The position numbers and the translations under genes were made by a program. This document shows, in pieces, positions 37,823-49,721 of a stretch of 64,000 nt of DNA. The stretch lies in the NCBI GenBank assembly GCA_001949185.1, contig BDGG01000004.1, forward strand, positions 1,916,278 to 1,980,277, read 5' to 3'. Position 1 is the stretch's first letter, and every line of letters begins with the position of its first letter. The notes below the pieces were generated by a model, which was not told the DNA's origin, did not search any database, and worked only from the letters and a program-made list of their open reading frames with translations. Source of the stretch: Ramazzottius varieornatus. Taxonomy: Eukaryota > Tardigrada > Eutardigrada > Parachela > Ramazzottiidae.

Positions 37823-39014
37823 CTCGAGCCACAAGGACTTCGCGCAACAGTTTGTTTAGTAAACCTGGTTTTCTATAACCTGAACACATGTCATTTCTCC
37901 CGTTCTGGCCAGTCTGTTGAAAGATCTTTACTTTGTGTGAAACTAAAAGTCATTTGCAACCGCTTTGGTCATTTGATAGCGGTATGCAGTACTGTACTTT
38001 ATGTCATGCGTGTCCGCTGTCCAGATCGACGATGTACGACCAGAAAATTTTCTGTTTTGAAATTAAAGCTTTCACTCAAAATTTATCCCGCACAAGCGTA
38101 CCAGAAGACTGCAAGAATGAGGGAACTCACTTGAAAGACACGTGACGTTTGGTGGTCTACTTCGGGCGTACCGATTATTCCCGTGCCTACAGTACATACT
38201 CAACCCTGAACCGCCCGAAGCTATACTGACAGTACCGACGGTGCTGTCATAGGGTTGATGAAGTGAAGGGAATTTCACTCTTCTTCCCCGAAGTTCTAAC
38301 CGTTCTTCCCCGAACTATCGATCAATCAATCCACTTGTAACCCATTTGTAATTCACTGATTAATTGATATTTCGGGGAAGAACGTCGGGGAAGAAGAGTG
38401 AAATCCTTTCCCTTCATTTCACCAACCCTAAGTACCTTATGTGAACCACATTGTCCCCCGACTGCAATCAACAACACTGCCATCAACAAAGGGCAGATCA
38501 TTACAGTTTGCCGTACGCGCGTACTACGCGGATGATACCGAGTTGCGCACTCGATCAGATTAGAAAATGAATTTCTTCATACTTGGAAAAACTACCCACA
38601 AGAAACCGCGGGCGCATAAAGCCTCAACTTTATTAGCTAACACGTTACCTCTGCGCGAAGATCCGAAGAACCAGATGCAGCTCTCACCAGAAAAGCGCAA
38701 CGGTGCTCATGCGTGAAATGTCTAGAGTGACCAGTAAAAAACATTAGTCAAATGAGGCTTCAGAGTACTCTGGTTTCACGGCTGAAGAAAAACAATGGTG
38801 TAAATTCTTCGGAGAGCCGTCTGTTGTTCGATCGTCATAAGTTTTAGCGCTCAAACCATATAGGTCGCAGCTGTCATAGCCGATGCTCTTTTTATTCTCT
38901 GTCAAACACCAAATTCATCGCGGGCTACATCCTCAAGTCTGTTATGGAATTAATACATTTTTGACTTGACGTCGGTCTCTTGCATTGTCCTACCAAGATA
39001 CTGAGCTCCTAATA
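37823..39014. other. Intergenic, 1.2 kb, containing a MITE-like element
   Basis: Separates the two chitin-binding genes. Holds the inverted-repeat element at 38250-38430 and a small separate hairpin just before it (38227-38250, TGACAGTACC...GGTGCTGTCA). No coding signal recognised. Confidence 0.45.
38250..38430. mobile_element. MITE-like element with about 60-bp terminal inverted repeats
   Basis: The two ends, TAGGGTTG and CAACCCTA, open into arms of about 60 bp sharing TTTCACTCTTCTTCCCCG in opposite orientation, around a central AT-rich 55-60 bp. The motif TTCTTCCCCGAA also occurs twice within the left arm. It has no coding capacity. A target-site duplication was not evident. Confidence 0.7.
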
Positions 39015-42000
39015 ATGGTGGGAATAATCTGGAGGAAGGGGATCTGCGATATTCTACTTCATTCATACTGCCAAGTGATACTAACCGGTGAGCACAAAGA
39101 CAACCTTTCACTGTTTCAAGAACGTTCTCCAAATTTATCGTAGCTCCACAAGCATCTTGTTCTTTTGTCTTTAGCTCTTCTCCTCATCGTTACTCAAACG
39201 AGATGTGATTCATTAATCTGCCCGTCAAAATTCGGATACTTTCCTGATCCGACTGACTGTCAAGGGTAAGTGGGTATTCTGGTTCTTGAATTATAAGCGC
39301 ACTTCATTTACTCGAACATTGTTTCAGGTACTACATTTGCACGTTCGGCACTGCCAAAGTTCGAAAGTGTGGACCAGGGTAAAAGTTCGCCAAATATCTT
39401 TGCCCTTCGTTTCGTTTCTGGAAGGAATTATTAGGTCCCCGGTTTTTGTACAGGCTCCAGTATAAAACGACAACCCAGACCTGTGACGTCGTCAAAGCCA
39501 GTTCTGCCGACTGCGAACAAGATGAAGGTAAGTAAGTCAAGCAGCAGAACACTTGTTGTCTTGAAGATCTTGCACGCACTAATTGTGACGAACCCACCCA
39601 GTTCTCGTAATCTCCATGCATAACAGGCCGGGCACTCCGCCCAAAATACACTGGCCCAACCATGAAAACTGCCGAACCAGCTGCTCCTGCACCAGCAGCT
39701 CCATCCAAAGAAATTTCTATGGCTCCTACTTCCGGGTCCTATGAATCAGCTCCAACAGATGCTCCCATTGCAACAACCAAGGCTTATCCTATATTCCCGT
39801 TCCAGTCTGTGGAAGACAGCCAACCAGCATACCAAGCCAGCAACGCCAGAGACGTAAAATTATACCGCAAATTAGTTTGGTCTTTTTTGGGATAACCAAA
39901 CTGCTTTTAGCCTGCTCAACCGGATGCTGCCGCATCGCAGTACCAACAAGGCAATCCATCACAATCGTTGTCCATAACCACTCGCCGTCCGATAATCGAC
40001 CAATACCTACAAGATCAACAGCAGTCAAATCCGGGAAAAGGCCTTGCCGCTAAACGCCCATACGACTTCTGGCAGCCTCCTACAACGACCTCCTCCTGGC
40101 GGCTCCCCGCCCAAAACTCGGCAAACTATGGCTACAATGCTACCCAAGGACCCATTGCCGCCCAGACCAAAGCGAAACCTTTCCGTGATCCATCGGTATT
40201 CGGTAACAGACCCACCTTCCGCCCACTGAAAGGGGCTGCCACAAGAGCACCTCCGGTGGCGCCACCGCCTCCCCCCGAACAACCTGCGCCTGACCAACAA
40301 CAGCCAGCTTCTCCCCCATCGGACCCGCAGTACTCAAGGAACAGTCAGCCCCAGGATACTTCGACAAACCAACAGTACTCGAGGCCCAGTCAACAACAAA
40401 GCACCTCGGCAAAATTCGCCGTGAAACAACCCGACTTGCCGCTGAGCACCGGAAACAGGTACCAACAACCGGATGCTATAGATCCAGGGAAGTTCCAGTA
40501 CCCTCAGGACCCGGATAACGTCTCACCGGGAGACTCCAATGGTCCGGCAAGTAATCCTCGGTTGAACTGGAACACTGATCGGTCGTCCGGACAGTCTACG
40601 GACGACAGATGGCAAGCCAACGCGGACAGTCCACCAACAATGGACAATGCCGCTTCCCAACAAGGAAGTTCGCCTCCGGTGCCGCCATCATCCGGTAGTA
40701 AAAGGACAAACGAGCCTAACAGAGCACCACCTCGTGATAAAAACTTCGTCGCGGAAAAGATAAACAGAGGATCACCAAGTGGATCAAATGTGGTTATTCC
40801 GACAGACACCGCCATGTCGCAGTGTTCAGCAGAGCGATGTCAGTTGCCCGACTGTTACTGCGGTTCGACGAATATACCTGGTGGTCTTTCGATGGCGGAC
40901 ACTCCGCAAATGATCATACTGAGTTTTGACGCAGGTAAGACGTACCTTTCAAATTTTGCAAGGCTTTGGAAGAACCATACACCCAAATGCCAATGATTCA
41001 CTTTTCTCCAGAGATCAACGAGCGAAACCTGCCAATTTACGAAAGATTATTCCACAAAGATCGAAAGAACCCAAATAACTGCAACATCAAAGCAACGTTC
41101 TTCGGTAAAACATTGTGAACTTTTTCGACGATCTTCATCGAAATGACTCATTTTCATCATGTTGTTGATTGCAGTCAGTCATGAATACACGGTACGTACA
41201 GACTGGCAGAAGCATGGTCTTCCAAATTACGCGTACGTCCAAGATAACTGTGGTTCTGCAGAACTATGGGATGGTACGATATCTGTACGAGAAAGGTAAA
41301 AGGATCACTGTTCGCCATAACCAACAAACTCTCGGTCATGTTTGAAAAGTTTCTGGCTCCAGGTCACGAAATAGGATCGCACTCAGTGACGTGAGTAAAA
41401 TGGTCAGGTCTGTTTCGAATATCCTATACTTCATCTGTATGTTTCATACGAACTCTAGCCATGGAGTGGGCCAAGGTTTCAAGGACGAAAAAGCTTGGGA
41501 AACGGAAATGAATGGCCAGAAAGGGTTCTTGGCTTCCTTCGCCGCCATTCGTCCAGAAGACATCAAAGGAGCTCGAGGTGGGTCCCCCGGTATTTTCATT
41601 GCCAGCGACATGATGAGAAATTTCACTGTCTTGCAGCACCCCTGCTTGGATCGGGAGGAGACGACATGTTTCAAGCTGTAAGACCACAATCGATAAGATT
41701 AGAAAATTCAGCAAGAACTGTGGGTAAAATGCGGGGTCTTGACAGCTTCAAGCCGGAGGTTTCCTGTATGATAGTTCTTTGGTGACTCCACCGACCAGCT
41801 CGAAAGCTGCGTACTGGCCCTACACCATGGACTACGGCATGCCACATGCCTGCAACAGTCCTCCTTGTCCCCAACGTGGATACCGAGGTTTCTGGGAACT
41901 GGCTCTCAATCCGATATATGGACTGTTCGGGGAAAGCTGTTATGAAGCGGATCGATGTACCTTTGGATCAACAGGTAAAGTAACCCGAGATATATTCCAC

Positions 42001-42545
42001 TCCGAAATCTCCTCGGCTTAGTTGATCAAGAAGTACACTTTCTGTGCAACAGGTGACGAGGTATATAAGCTTCTGTATAACAACTTCAACGACCGCTACT
42101 ATTCCGTCAACAAGGCTCCCTTCCATTTGGCTCTTCATGCTGACTGGTTGAAGTATCCACCACATCGCGAGGTACGACACAAAATGCATCTCCGGTAAGC
42201 AGAAAACGTCAGACTGGAAGTTTCCGTAGGCTTACGAGAGGTTCCTTGACGTGGTGGGAAGCATGCCAGACGTTTACATTGTAACCGGAAGTCAGGTAAA
42301 GCAGAGCAAGATAATTGCAACGAGGAACCATTCAATTTCGTAAATCTGTCCAGGCAATTGCATGGATGCAACGACCAACTCCCCTAAGTCAACTCAGCAC
42401 ATTCGAGCCATGGCAGTGCAATGCCGAAGACAGCAGTCGACTACCTCAGTGTGATACAATCAATGCCTGTCCTCTCAACTTCCGGGATCGCCTTCGTTAT
42501 TTCTACACGTGCAGCGAATGCCCAGCAGAATTTCCCTGGATCTGA
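39015..42545 (+). CDS. Chitin deacetylase with N-terminal chitin-binding domain and long low-complexity linker
   Basis: Extracellular carbohydrate-esterase family 4 protein acting on chitin. Sixteen exons (39015-39087, 39175-39265, 39328-39378, 39454-39527, 39627-39853, 39911-40934, 41012-41104, 41175-41191, 41262-41295, 41363-41390, 41459-41577, 41637-41677, 41746-41974, 42053-42171, 42230-42295, 42354-42545) sum to 825 residues. Signal anchor, CBM14 domain (ICPSKFGYFPDPTDCQGYYI ... VRKCGPG ... TCDVV), a Pro/Gln-rich linker of about 350 residues, then the NodB-like domain: ILSFDAEINERN, FFVSHEYTNYG, GHEIGSHSVTHG (metal His-x3-His), GARAPLL, WPYTMDYGMPH and LALHADWL (catalytic His). The first motif lacks the second Asp of TFDD. 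The first exon is inferred. A poly(A) signal AATAAA lies at 42667. Confidence 0.88.
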
Positions 42546-42762
42546 GAGAACGTCTGCAATAACCTAGACCGTATGACGTGTAAAATACTGGGGTAAAACA
42601 TGATGAGTTAAGCGAAATCTGATAGGACCGTTATAAAATTTCAACAAGAAACAACTCTAGTTAAAGAATAAAAAACATAATAGTTAGTAAAAACGTTCGG
42701 GAATCGGGATATTTGCGGCCGATAAAACTTCAAATAGGCAGTGGAACCATATATTTTTCTTC

Positions 42763-43500
42763 TCATCTCACCGAGCTGGGTTCTGACGAACCCGAATGAA
42801 CAGCTGCGGTTCCTTGCTGGAGTTGACTATAAAATTCAACTCAGTGTTCAAACTGAGACCGGAAGCACTTATGCTTTTACCTTCTTACCTTTGTACTTCG
42901 TCGTCAATGGATCCAAGTATTCTCAAGCGAGCTTCGTTGTAGTGTTTTATCCGCTCTTCGTACGTCTTCGTTATAGGAGTACTCACTTTCGTCGGCAGCG
43001 TGGCGGAGTTCGGTATAGCTGGTGCAGGATCTCGTTTGAGTATTCGGACTTTTCCCGGCTCTGGTGCGGAGGAATCGAGACTCATACTTCTGTAAAACAT
43101 AACATCATTAACTGGCTGCTGGCGCGAAGACACAACGGCGATACTGGTCAGTAAGCACGCAAGGAACTTCCGAACAGAAGACGGTAGATAGACTATCCAC
43201 AGTACTGTATAACGACAGCTGATCGCACATACTGGTCAGCGGGAAGTTGCGAGCCATCTTGCTCGACTGCGGACTTCGGATTCTCTTTCTTTCGGGAAGA
43301 TTCATTGTGCTTCACTTCCTTGGGCTCAGGTAACTGCAACATATGCCAATGTTATGATCAGACACTTCAAATTCAAATTCTATGCGAGCTGTCGATAAGA
43401 GCCTTACCACCACCATATGATCCAGATCTTCTTCTAGCTCCTCCCATGAATCTCTGACATAGTCCTCTTCCTTCTCATTCTTCTTTCCCGACTTCTGCAT
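42763..43500 (-). CDS. SZRD1: SUZ RNA-binding domain-containing protein (SZRD1-like)
   Basis: Small, mostly disordered protein with a SUZ motif, a short RNA-binding element; cellular role in animals is poorly defined. Exons 43408-43500, 43206-43333, 42889-43089 and 42763-42826 give 161 residues, close to the vertebrate size of about 150. The N-terminal DSWEELEED and the central KVRILKRDPAP followed by TYEERIKHYNEARLRILGS are the shared signature (RILKR and E-x2-Y-x-EAR-x-RILGS). The start at 43500 is the first true ATG before DYVRDSWEELEE. The last exon (SQLQQGTAAVHSG, ending SSVR) is inferred from a good donor and acceptor. Convergent with the chitin deacetylase, 217 bp apart. Confidence 0.8.
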
Positions 43501-44125
43501 TCTGACGTGAGCAGTATGTTCAGACAAGAGTCACAAGACAGATCTCGAACGAGGAACACTAAGAGCAGCTTGCGAAATATTTCGGATCCGCAAGAAGACA
43601 CATATGGTATCTTACGTAAAGCCTTACGACACTGTGTAGAGATATACCATCACATTATTGATACATTACATCACACAGTTTGAGTTCTTCCGACTTCGGA
43701 GCGGAAATCTAGCGGGAAGATGCTCAAACAGAAAAACTCAGAAAACCGGTGCCCGAAGAAACTGTACACGCTTTCCGTTTATAGTCGTAAACCCAAAATG
43801 TTCTCCAGACGGTCAAACCACACCTCTAACAGCGGACAGCGTGTCCTGCACAAGCCGAAAAGCGAAAAATTCAGTGGACAAGGCATGATACAGTACATCA
43901 AAGCAGCTCAGCTTCAAAAGAAGATACTTCTTGATTGTTCTTGAAAGACTAAATCTTGAAATAACAATATCGATTTCCCAAATGTGCAAATATGGGCAAC
44001 TCCAAGTAGCTTTCTAACAAAAGAGATAAGTAAAACAAGTTCTTAGTAAAGACCAGTACAAAGATGCATGGATCCGTTCTTGTCTGTTGGAAGCTCCGTC
44101 TTTGGCGCATTTAAATCGTCCATTT
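43501..44125. other. Intergenic, 625 bp
   Basis: Upstream of the SZRD1-like gene and downstream of the unrecognised minus-strand gene. Only spurious short ORFs. No repeat seen. Confidence 0.4.
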
Positions 44126-45005
44126 TCAGCTACGTCGTCGATGACTAAGGCTGCGAACAAATCCCACTAGTCCTCCTCGCGCATCGCTCGCTGACGGAGA
44201 ACCCGCTTCGGGGACAAGCTGGTCATCTAGGAGCTTTGGAGACGGTACTGTGGGCGTGGTCGACGCTTCCGGCTCCTTGTCTTTCGATCCCTTTAGGCCA
44301 AGCATCTTTCGCAATCGACGAAGAAAACGACCATGTTTGCGTTCCCGAGACAAACTGCTGACGGTAGGCGAAGTTGGAGGACCAAAGATGTTTGTATCGA
44401 CAATCCTTTTGCCAAGTTCGAGGGACCCGTCTGAAGACACAGTGGACAGGGAACCATCAATGTCGTCATCATCTTCCTCCACGATGACGTGCAAGCTCAT
44501 GTATCGTTGGGAAGTCAAGCTTTGCAAGGATTCCGCGGATCCAGCAATCATGACACTGCTGTTGACCAATCTTGCCTTGCAGCTGCGGACATTGCAGAGA
44601 CCGTTGCATCCTCCTGGAAGTAAAGAGACAGGCGTGATCCTACTACTCAGGTCTTAAATATGAAGCACACTGGGAAGTTACGAGAACCCAGCATACCAAC
44701 CTGGAGTGCGCTTCGTTCTTGCGGAGCTTGTCTGAGGAACGGAGCACCGACGCTGCAACAGCTCGATTGTAGATCGCTTGGCACGCGAAGCCGACACGAC
44801 TTTCGGAGCCTTGACTTTGGCATCCACAAAAGACTCGCTGCTTGCTCGTTTCCGCGATGGGGCTTTCGACGAACTTTTGCGAGACCGCCCATAGGGATCG
44901 ATATTCCATAAGTTCATTCCTGCAAAAATATATCGGTCAAGGTTGCAAGGAGTCTTGTAATCCGGAGCGCTCACCTGGCTTTATGATCGGGGTGAAGAAA
45001 GCCAT
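44126..45005 (-). CDS. Unrecognised Ser/Arg/Lys-rich protein
   Basis: Function unknown. A three-exon model on the minus strand (44975-45005, 44701-44919, 44126-44613) gives 245 residues in frame, starting MAFFTPIIKPGMNLWNIDPY. Visible features are a basic Ser-rich segment (GRSRKSSSKAPSRKR), a short Cys cluster (GGCNGLCNVRSCKARL), an acidic run (VIVEEDDDDIDGS), a basic helix (RERKHGRFLRRLRKMLGLKG), and an Arg-rich end (SLSHRRRS). The mix suggests a disordered, possibly phosphorylated or membrane-associated adaptor, but nothing is diagnostic. The splice sites are reasonable and the frame continues across both. An upstream in-frame exon may exist. Confidence 0.5.
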
Positions 45006-46262
45006 CCCGTCCTTCACACCAGGAAATCGGACAGGGAAACAAGCTGTCAAGGACTGTGATCAATACAAGCCTAACATCTGTAAGAACACAGTGTACGATT
45101 ATATCAAATCACTGCAAGCTGTACGGAACGTCCGGAAAACGTAAACATCCGCCTGTCATACATCCTGGTTTGTTTGCGAAGCCAGATATCAACATTCGCT
45201 GATAAGGATGGCGGGTGGGCGGAAGGACAAAACAAGTAACTCACCTTCACCACGGATGGTTGGAGTAACCAAGTGCGCGTAAATTAAGTTCTTCCGCGGG
45301 TGGAGCAATTAGATCAGGTAGAGACTTCGTTACATCACAATGAGCAAGTACTAATTGTCAACTTGACGAAGATCAGCGCAGGAGAGAGCACGGTAAAGTC
45401 TAGCTGCCGCGTTCCAACAAGCTAGAACTCACAGACTTCGAGCTGTTGACTGCGCGACTACGGCTTGCAAAGCCGTGATCGAGACAGAAAAAGTCCGGAA
45501 GGTTAGCGGGCAGTGAAGTAAAGAACTGGTACGCTGTACACAGATTACCTGATTAGAGTTTCGCTATACTGACTAGTCGTGTTTTGAAATCTACTTGAAG
45601 TCAAAGAGAGACATTCAGTTGGAGCATGAAGAGAGAAAACAAGCAACAATGGGGTAACCTGTATTCAGGAAGAGGAGACAATGCGTACTTTGTGTACTTC
45701 CCTGGAGGGACGACAAAGTACTGACTGGTACTGGTAAGCCACAGACTGCAGGTTCCGCGTAATGGAGGAATCGAATGCAGTCAGGGAAAACAGGACACTG
45801 CTGCATACGTAATTTTCTTACAATGAGGACGCTGTTCTCGGTCGTTCGTTTGCGCAGGCAATGCATAAAAGTAAATCCTGTCGCGAGACGGAATCGCTGG
45901 CACCTCGCTCAAGCTCCGAGAGCCTCCGTCTCACATCAACACTGCACAGAAATACATCAAGAAACGCCTTCGTTGCTGAAAATCGATACGCTATTTCCGG
46001 CTGTCGCCGCATACTTTTTCCCCTCGACCTCGAAAGTTATTTCCAGCTTAGCCTTCAGTCTTTTCGAGCATCAAGAAACACATGACCATTATATGAACGA
46101 ATTATTCTTGAATAAGTTGTCTAACTGGTGAAAGGCTCCTCAAAGTATCGAAGTTTCATCAAACACAAGATTTCTGATCAGAACAACAAATTAAAATTAA
46201 ATTTTTACCGAGTTAAAACTTGAAAAATTCTCCATCCAAAAGAAAAACTCAGTCCAAATCAC
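45006..46262. other. Intergenic, 1.26 kb
   Basis: Between two minus-strand genes; should hold the WDR24 3' UTR and the promoter of the unrecognised gene. ORFs at 45775-46131 (+) and 45615-45866 (-) have no recognisable content. No tRNA or repeat seen. Confidence 0.4.
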
Positions 46263-49121
46263 TTATGTGTACTCACAGAAATGTCCGCAGCCAGTCGGGC
46301 ACTGGGAGGACTTCTTCATCCATTCTAGCACGTGATCCAAGTGTCCTCCGTGGGAGCATCCTTGACACCACACATACAAACCGCGAACTGGCAGTTGGCA
46401 AATGCTGCAGCAGTTGGTCAACTTGCGACACGACGTGCAGTACCAGCCATTACTGTGCAAGTGCTTGGCGCACATATTGCAGGAGGTATGTATGGTGGTA
46501 GATTGCTGGTTCAGCTCCGAAACCGCGGAGACCTGCGACAATTTGATCACCTCGTTGGCGACTGTGTAAAGCTGAAATCTCGTGAGCAAATCTGCGGAAA
46601 AGAATGCTCGTTAAAAAAAGTCTTCCTCAAAAGAACTGTAGTTCAGAGAATGTACGCACCGATATAATCAAGGACGTATGCTTCGAGAAGGACCTCGTCG
46701 AAGAACCCTTTTATTCGATCTCCGAGAACGATGATCAGGCTCACGGCAGTTTGAACATCGCCTTGTTCGGCATGGTACTGTATGCTTTCTTGAACAAGGT
46801 CGCTGAAGTCCAGGAACGAGCTCCCACTGACCTGTGGCATCAACGAGGCCAGGCGCAGTGAATCTTCAGTCTCCGAGTCAGGTCCGATCGACCCACTTCG
46901 TATACGGTTACGGTTGGCGTTCGTCGTAGCCCGACCACCCGGGACGACTTCGACGTCATGGGTCAAACATGCATGTGCGCGGTCCGGCAATTCGTGTCGA
47001 AGTTGGAAGCCTTCGGTCGGCAGCGTATGAAAGGACTCTTCGTCAACCGGCTCCGCCACGACGAAAGGCGAGTCGACTTCCTCAAAGACTGTCTGTTCGT
47101 TAAAGAGGAAGTCTCCTGCAACGTAACATACCAGATTATAAAATCACGAGTCAAAAGCACTAATATACGCGAAAATATTGACAGAATGTTACCGGTATTC
47201 GAGCTTTGTGGTTCCATCATCCCTGATGGCGGATCCTTAGCCGATGGATGTCTGGAAGACCGCTGGAACGTCGTATCGTGCAAGTTACCTTCCGGCATCT
47301 GCGGCTGCATCAAGCCATCTTCCTTCCTGTTCTGATAGGTGGTTCCACCACGCGAGTCTGAAACAAACAGCGCACTATAACCGGAAGGCAGTCCACATGT
47401 AGTCTAATGCTGGTCTGACTAGTCTTACCGTATCGGTGGATGATTCGGTTGTCCCCAGAGGAATGGCCGCTCTTCTGAGCCCGCCCTTCGCTAAACGCGT
47501 GAAGGTATCCCACGATTCGCCACACTTGTGCCACCTGAATCCTTCCAACCTTCTCCGCCACTGCAGCATTATGTGTGCACATCTCCGAAACGGAGCGACC
47601 AAAAAGCAGATAGTTCTTCGCGCTGTGAACGAACCAGTCCATCGACAGACTCTGCGATAAAGACAGAAAACTGACACACGTCACAGCCAAACGACTCCGC
47701 AGTATAATGGTGCCAAGCGCGTACCTTCAAGCTGTCGTGCGGAAAAGTGGACAAACTGCTGACTGCATTCAACGGGAAATCTTCCGCTGCACTGGTTGAT
47801 TCGGCAAAGATACTAGCTAGTTTCTTCCCGCGCTTGTCATGATGTCCATGGTGCCCGTATCCGTCCATTATCCGTTGACTGCAAGCATGAGCTACATCCC
47901 CATAACACCCGATGTCCAGGCCCACAGGATTAACGTGGTCAGCGGGTCTCTTTGCATCTTGAAAGGTGAAATGCGTCAAACAGCCATCCTGCGAACCCGT
48001 CATCAGGATATGCGGATCCATTCTCCACATAAGCGTAGTTACGACTTTCACATGCTTCTCAAAAGACGCAAAGGGAATATAAGGACGACGAAGGTCCCAC
48101 ACATTGACACTGAAATCGGTAGTTAGTGCCGTGCCGGCAATGTACGTTTCCCTTTGAGGTCTCCAGGCTATAACACCCATGTGAGCTATCGTGGGTATCA
48201 CATGTTGGAGTGTCGGACTCTTGCCTGAATCTTGCATGTCCCATACCTGCAAAAAGACACGAAGATACCACAATACAGCTCGAGTGATGAGATTATGGTA
48301 GCGGATGAAGTACCTTGATACATCTGCCTCGCCCGCATGTGGCCAAAAGGTTCCTGTCACTTGGGTGAAAGTCGCACTGGAAAACGGGTCCTGTATGACA
48401 TGTGAGCTCCCTCTCGCTGGTATCCGCTTTCCGCATGTCGAAGATCTTTACGTTGCCATTTTCCAGGCAAACGGCGAACTGGTTGTTTTGGTGAGGGTTG
48501 AAGCGAACGTCGCGAACTGCCTCTTCGCATCCGTACACCATAGCTTTCTCCTGTTTCCGAAGGTCGTACAGTACTATGGTAGCGTCCTGTGAGCCGCTCA
48601 ACAGGGAAGAAGCATCGCTCGGGTGAAAGGCGATCCGGTTGACGGTCCGTTTCTGTTCGGAGAACGTCATGACGAGGTTTCCGGGCGTGGAGAGGTTCCA
48701 CAAGCAAACAGCACCGGTCGTAGTGGCGGAAGCCAGGATGCTCTCGTCCACATGGTTCCACACGATGTCGCTACTTGCGCAGTTCCAGTTGCTGCGTTTA
48801 TTGGGAAAGCGAAGGTTTTCCTTCTCGACGAAACGGTTGTCTTCGATGTTGAGAATCCTCAGCACTGCAAACCCAAAAGAGATAAGATTGCGTTCGGTTT
48901 TTGTGGCAGAACGTTGCAAAAAAGCTTACAGTTTCTGCCTGCAGCTACAACCTGACTTCCGTCGCGGTTCAGTGCTCTGGAAAGAACACGGGAAATTGGG
49001 AATCATGGTTCGTAGTTGCCCATGGTTGAACGAACATCAGCGACACAGCGCCTTACATCGATTTGATGGGGTTTTCCAGGTCGATGGCAAAGGTTTCGGC
49101 TGCTTTCATGTCCACAGCCAT
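46263..49121 (-). CDS. WDR24: GATOR2 complex protein WDR24
   Basis: Component of GATOR2, which activates TORC1 at the lysosome in response to amino acids; the C-terminal RING of WDR24 gives ubiquitin-ligase activity in vertebrates. Exons 49057-49121, 48930-48976, 48314-48864, 47725-48246, 47429-47651, 47193-47357, 46660-47115 and 46263-46591 sum to 785 residues (human about 790). N-terminal WD40 propeller (VVAAGRNLLRILNIEDNRF, SGSQDATIVLYDLRKQE, NVKIFDMRKADTSERE, VNVWDLRRPYIPFASFE). The C-terminus carries an alpha-solenoid (YHAEQGDVQTAVSLIIVLGD) and the zinc-binding end (CNMCAKHL, WYCTSCRKL, YVWCQGCSHGGHLDH, CPTGCGHFCEYT). The ATG at 49121 gives the family-like short N-terminus. Divergent from NEIL1. 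Confidence 0.95.
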
Positions 49122-49721
49122 TATGCGACGGCGCCTCTTCACTCTTGACGGCTCCCGGATGAAAGCTGGAAGATGAGAGAAATGCAGCACTGTGACCGAG
49201 ATTCGAGGAGTAACAGCTTCCGAGGGGAAGAAATAACCCACCTGATGTCTCGATCAGTGCTCCGCTTGCTTAGTATCTCCCCATGTAAAGCTTGAAATAC
49301 CGCTCTGTGTGGGATGAAACTAGAATGATGATATGCGCAGCAACAGGTGAGAAGAACCGGAGGGGGAAGGAGGATGCTGGGAGAAGGATATGAATTGACG
49401 AGTGTTCTTCTTCCGGCGGAAATCAGAATTACCAGTTAGCTTCGGTGTTGCAATCCCCCAATCAATCAAGTATAACGGTGTACATTAAAGAACATACTTG
49501 AATCGCAAACTCTCAACTATCGTTTTGTTGTGGTTTTTGAACGATCTTCGGCGATCTTATCACTTGTCAGGCTGACAAGAACTCGGAAGTGAGAATTGAT
49601 CAACAGCTGCTGTCTTGAGTCTTCTTCTGTCTTAAATTGATCTTCTATGATTGTCAGCAAGGTTGAGGAAGTTATCTTGCTGATGTAGCAAGCCACAAAA
49701 TTATTATCGTCGCACAACGAA
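49122..49721. promoter_or_regulatory. Shared upstream region of WDR24 and NEIL1
   Basis: 600 bp between two divergent start codons, so it must contain both promoters and 5' UTRs. No coding signal; the minus-strand ORF 49517-49765 is antisense to the NEIL1 first exon. Confidence 0.45.

Noticed and set aside
41175..41295. Unspliced reading through 41192-41261 in the chitin deacetylase
   Set aside because: It is open but gives an insertion and then loses the frame of GHEIGSHS. Splicing 41192-41261 gives HEYTNYG and YLYEKGHEIG, as the family requires.
45360..45500. Possible tRNA-like pairing around CTACGGCTTGCAAAGCCG
   Set aside because: A short stem only; no acceptor stem, T-loop or D-loop consensus could be found.
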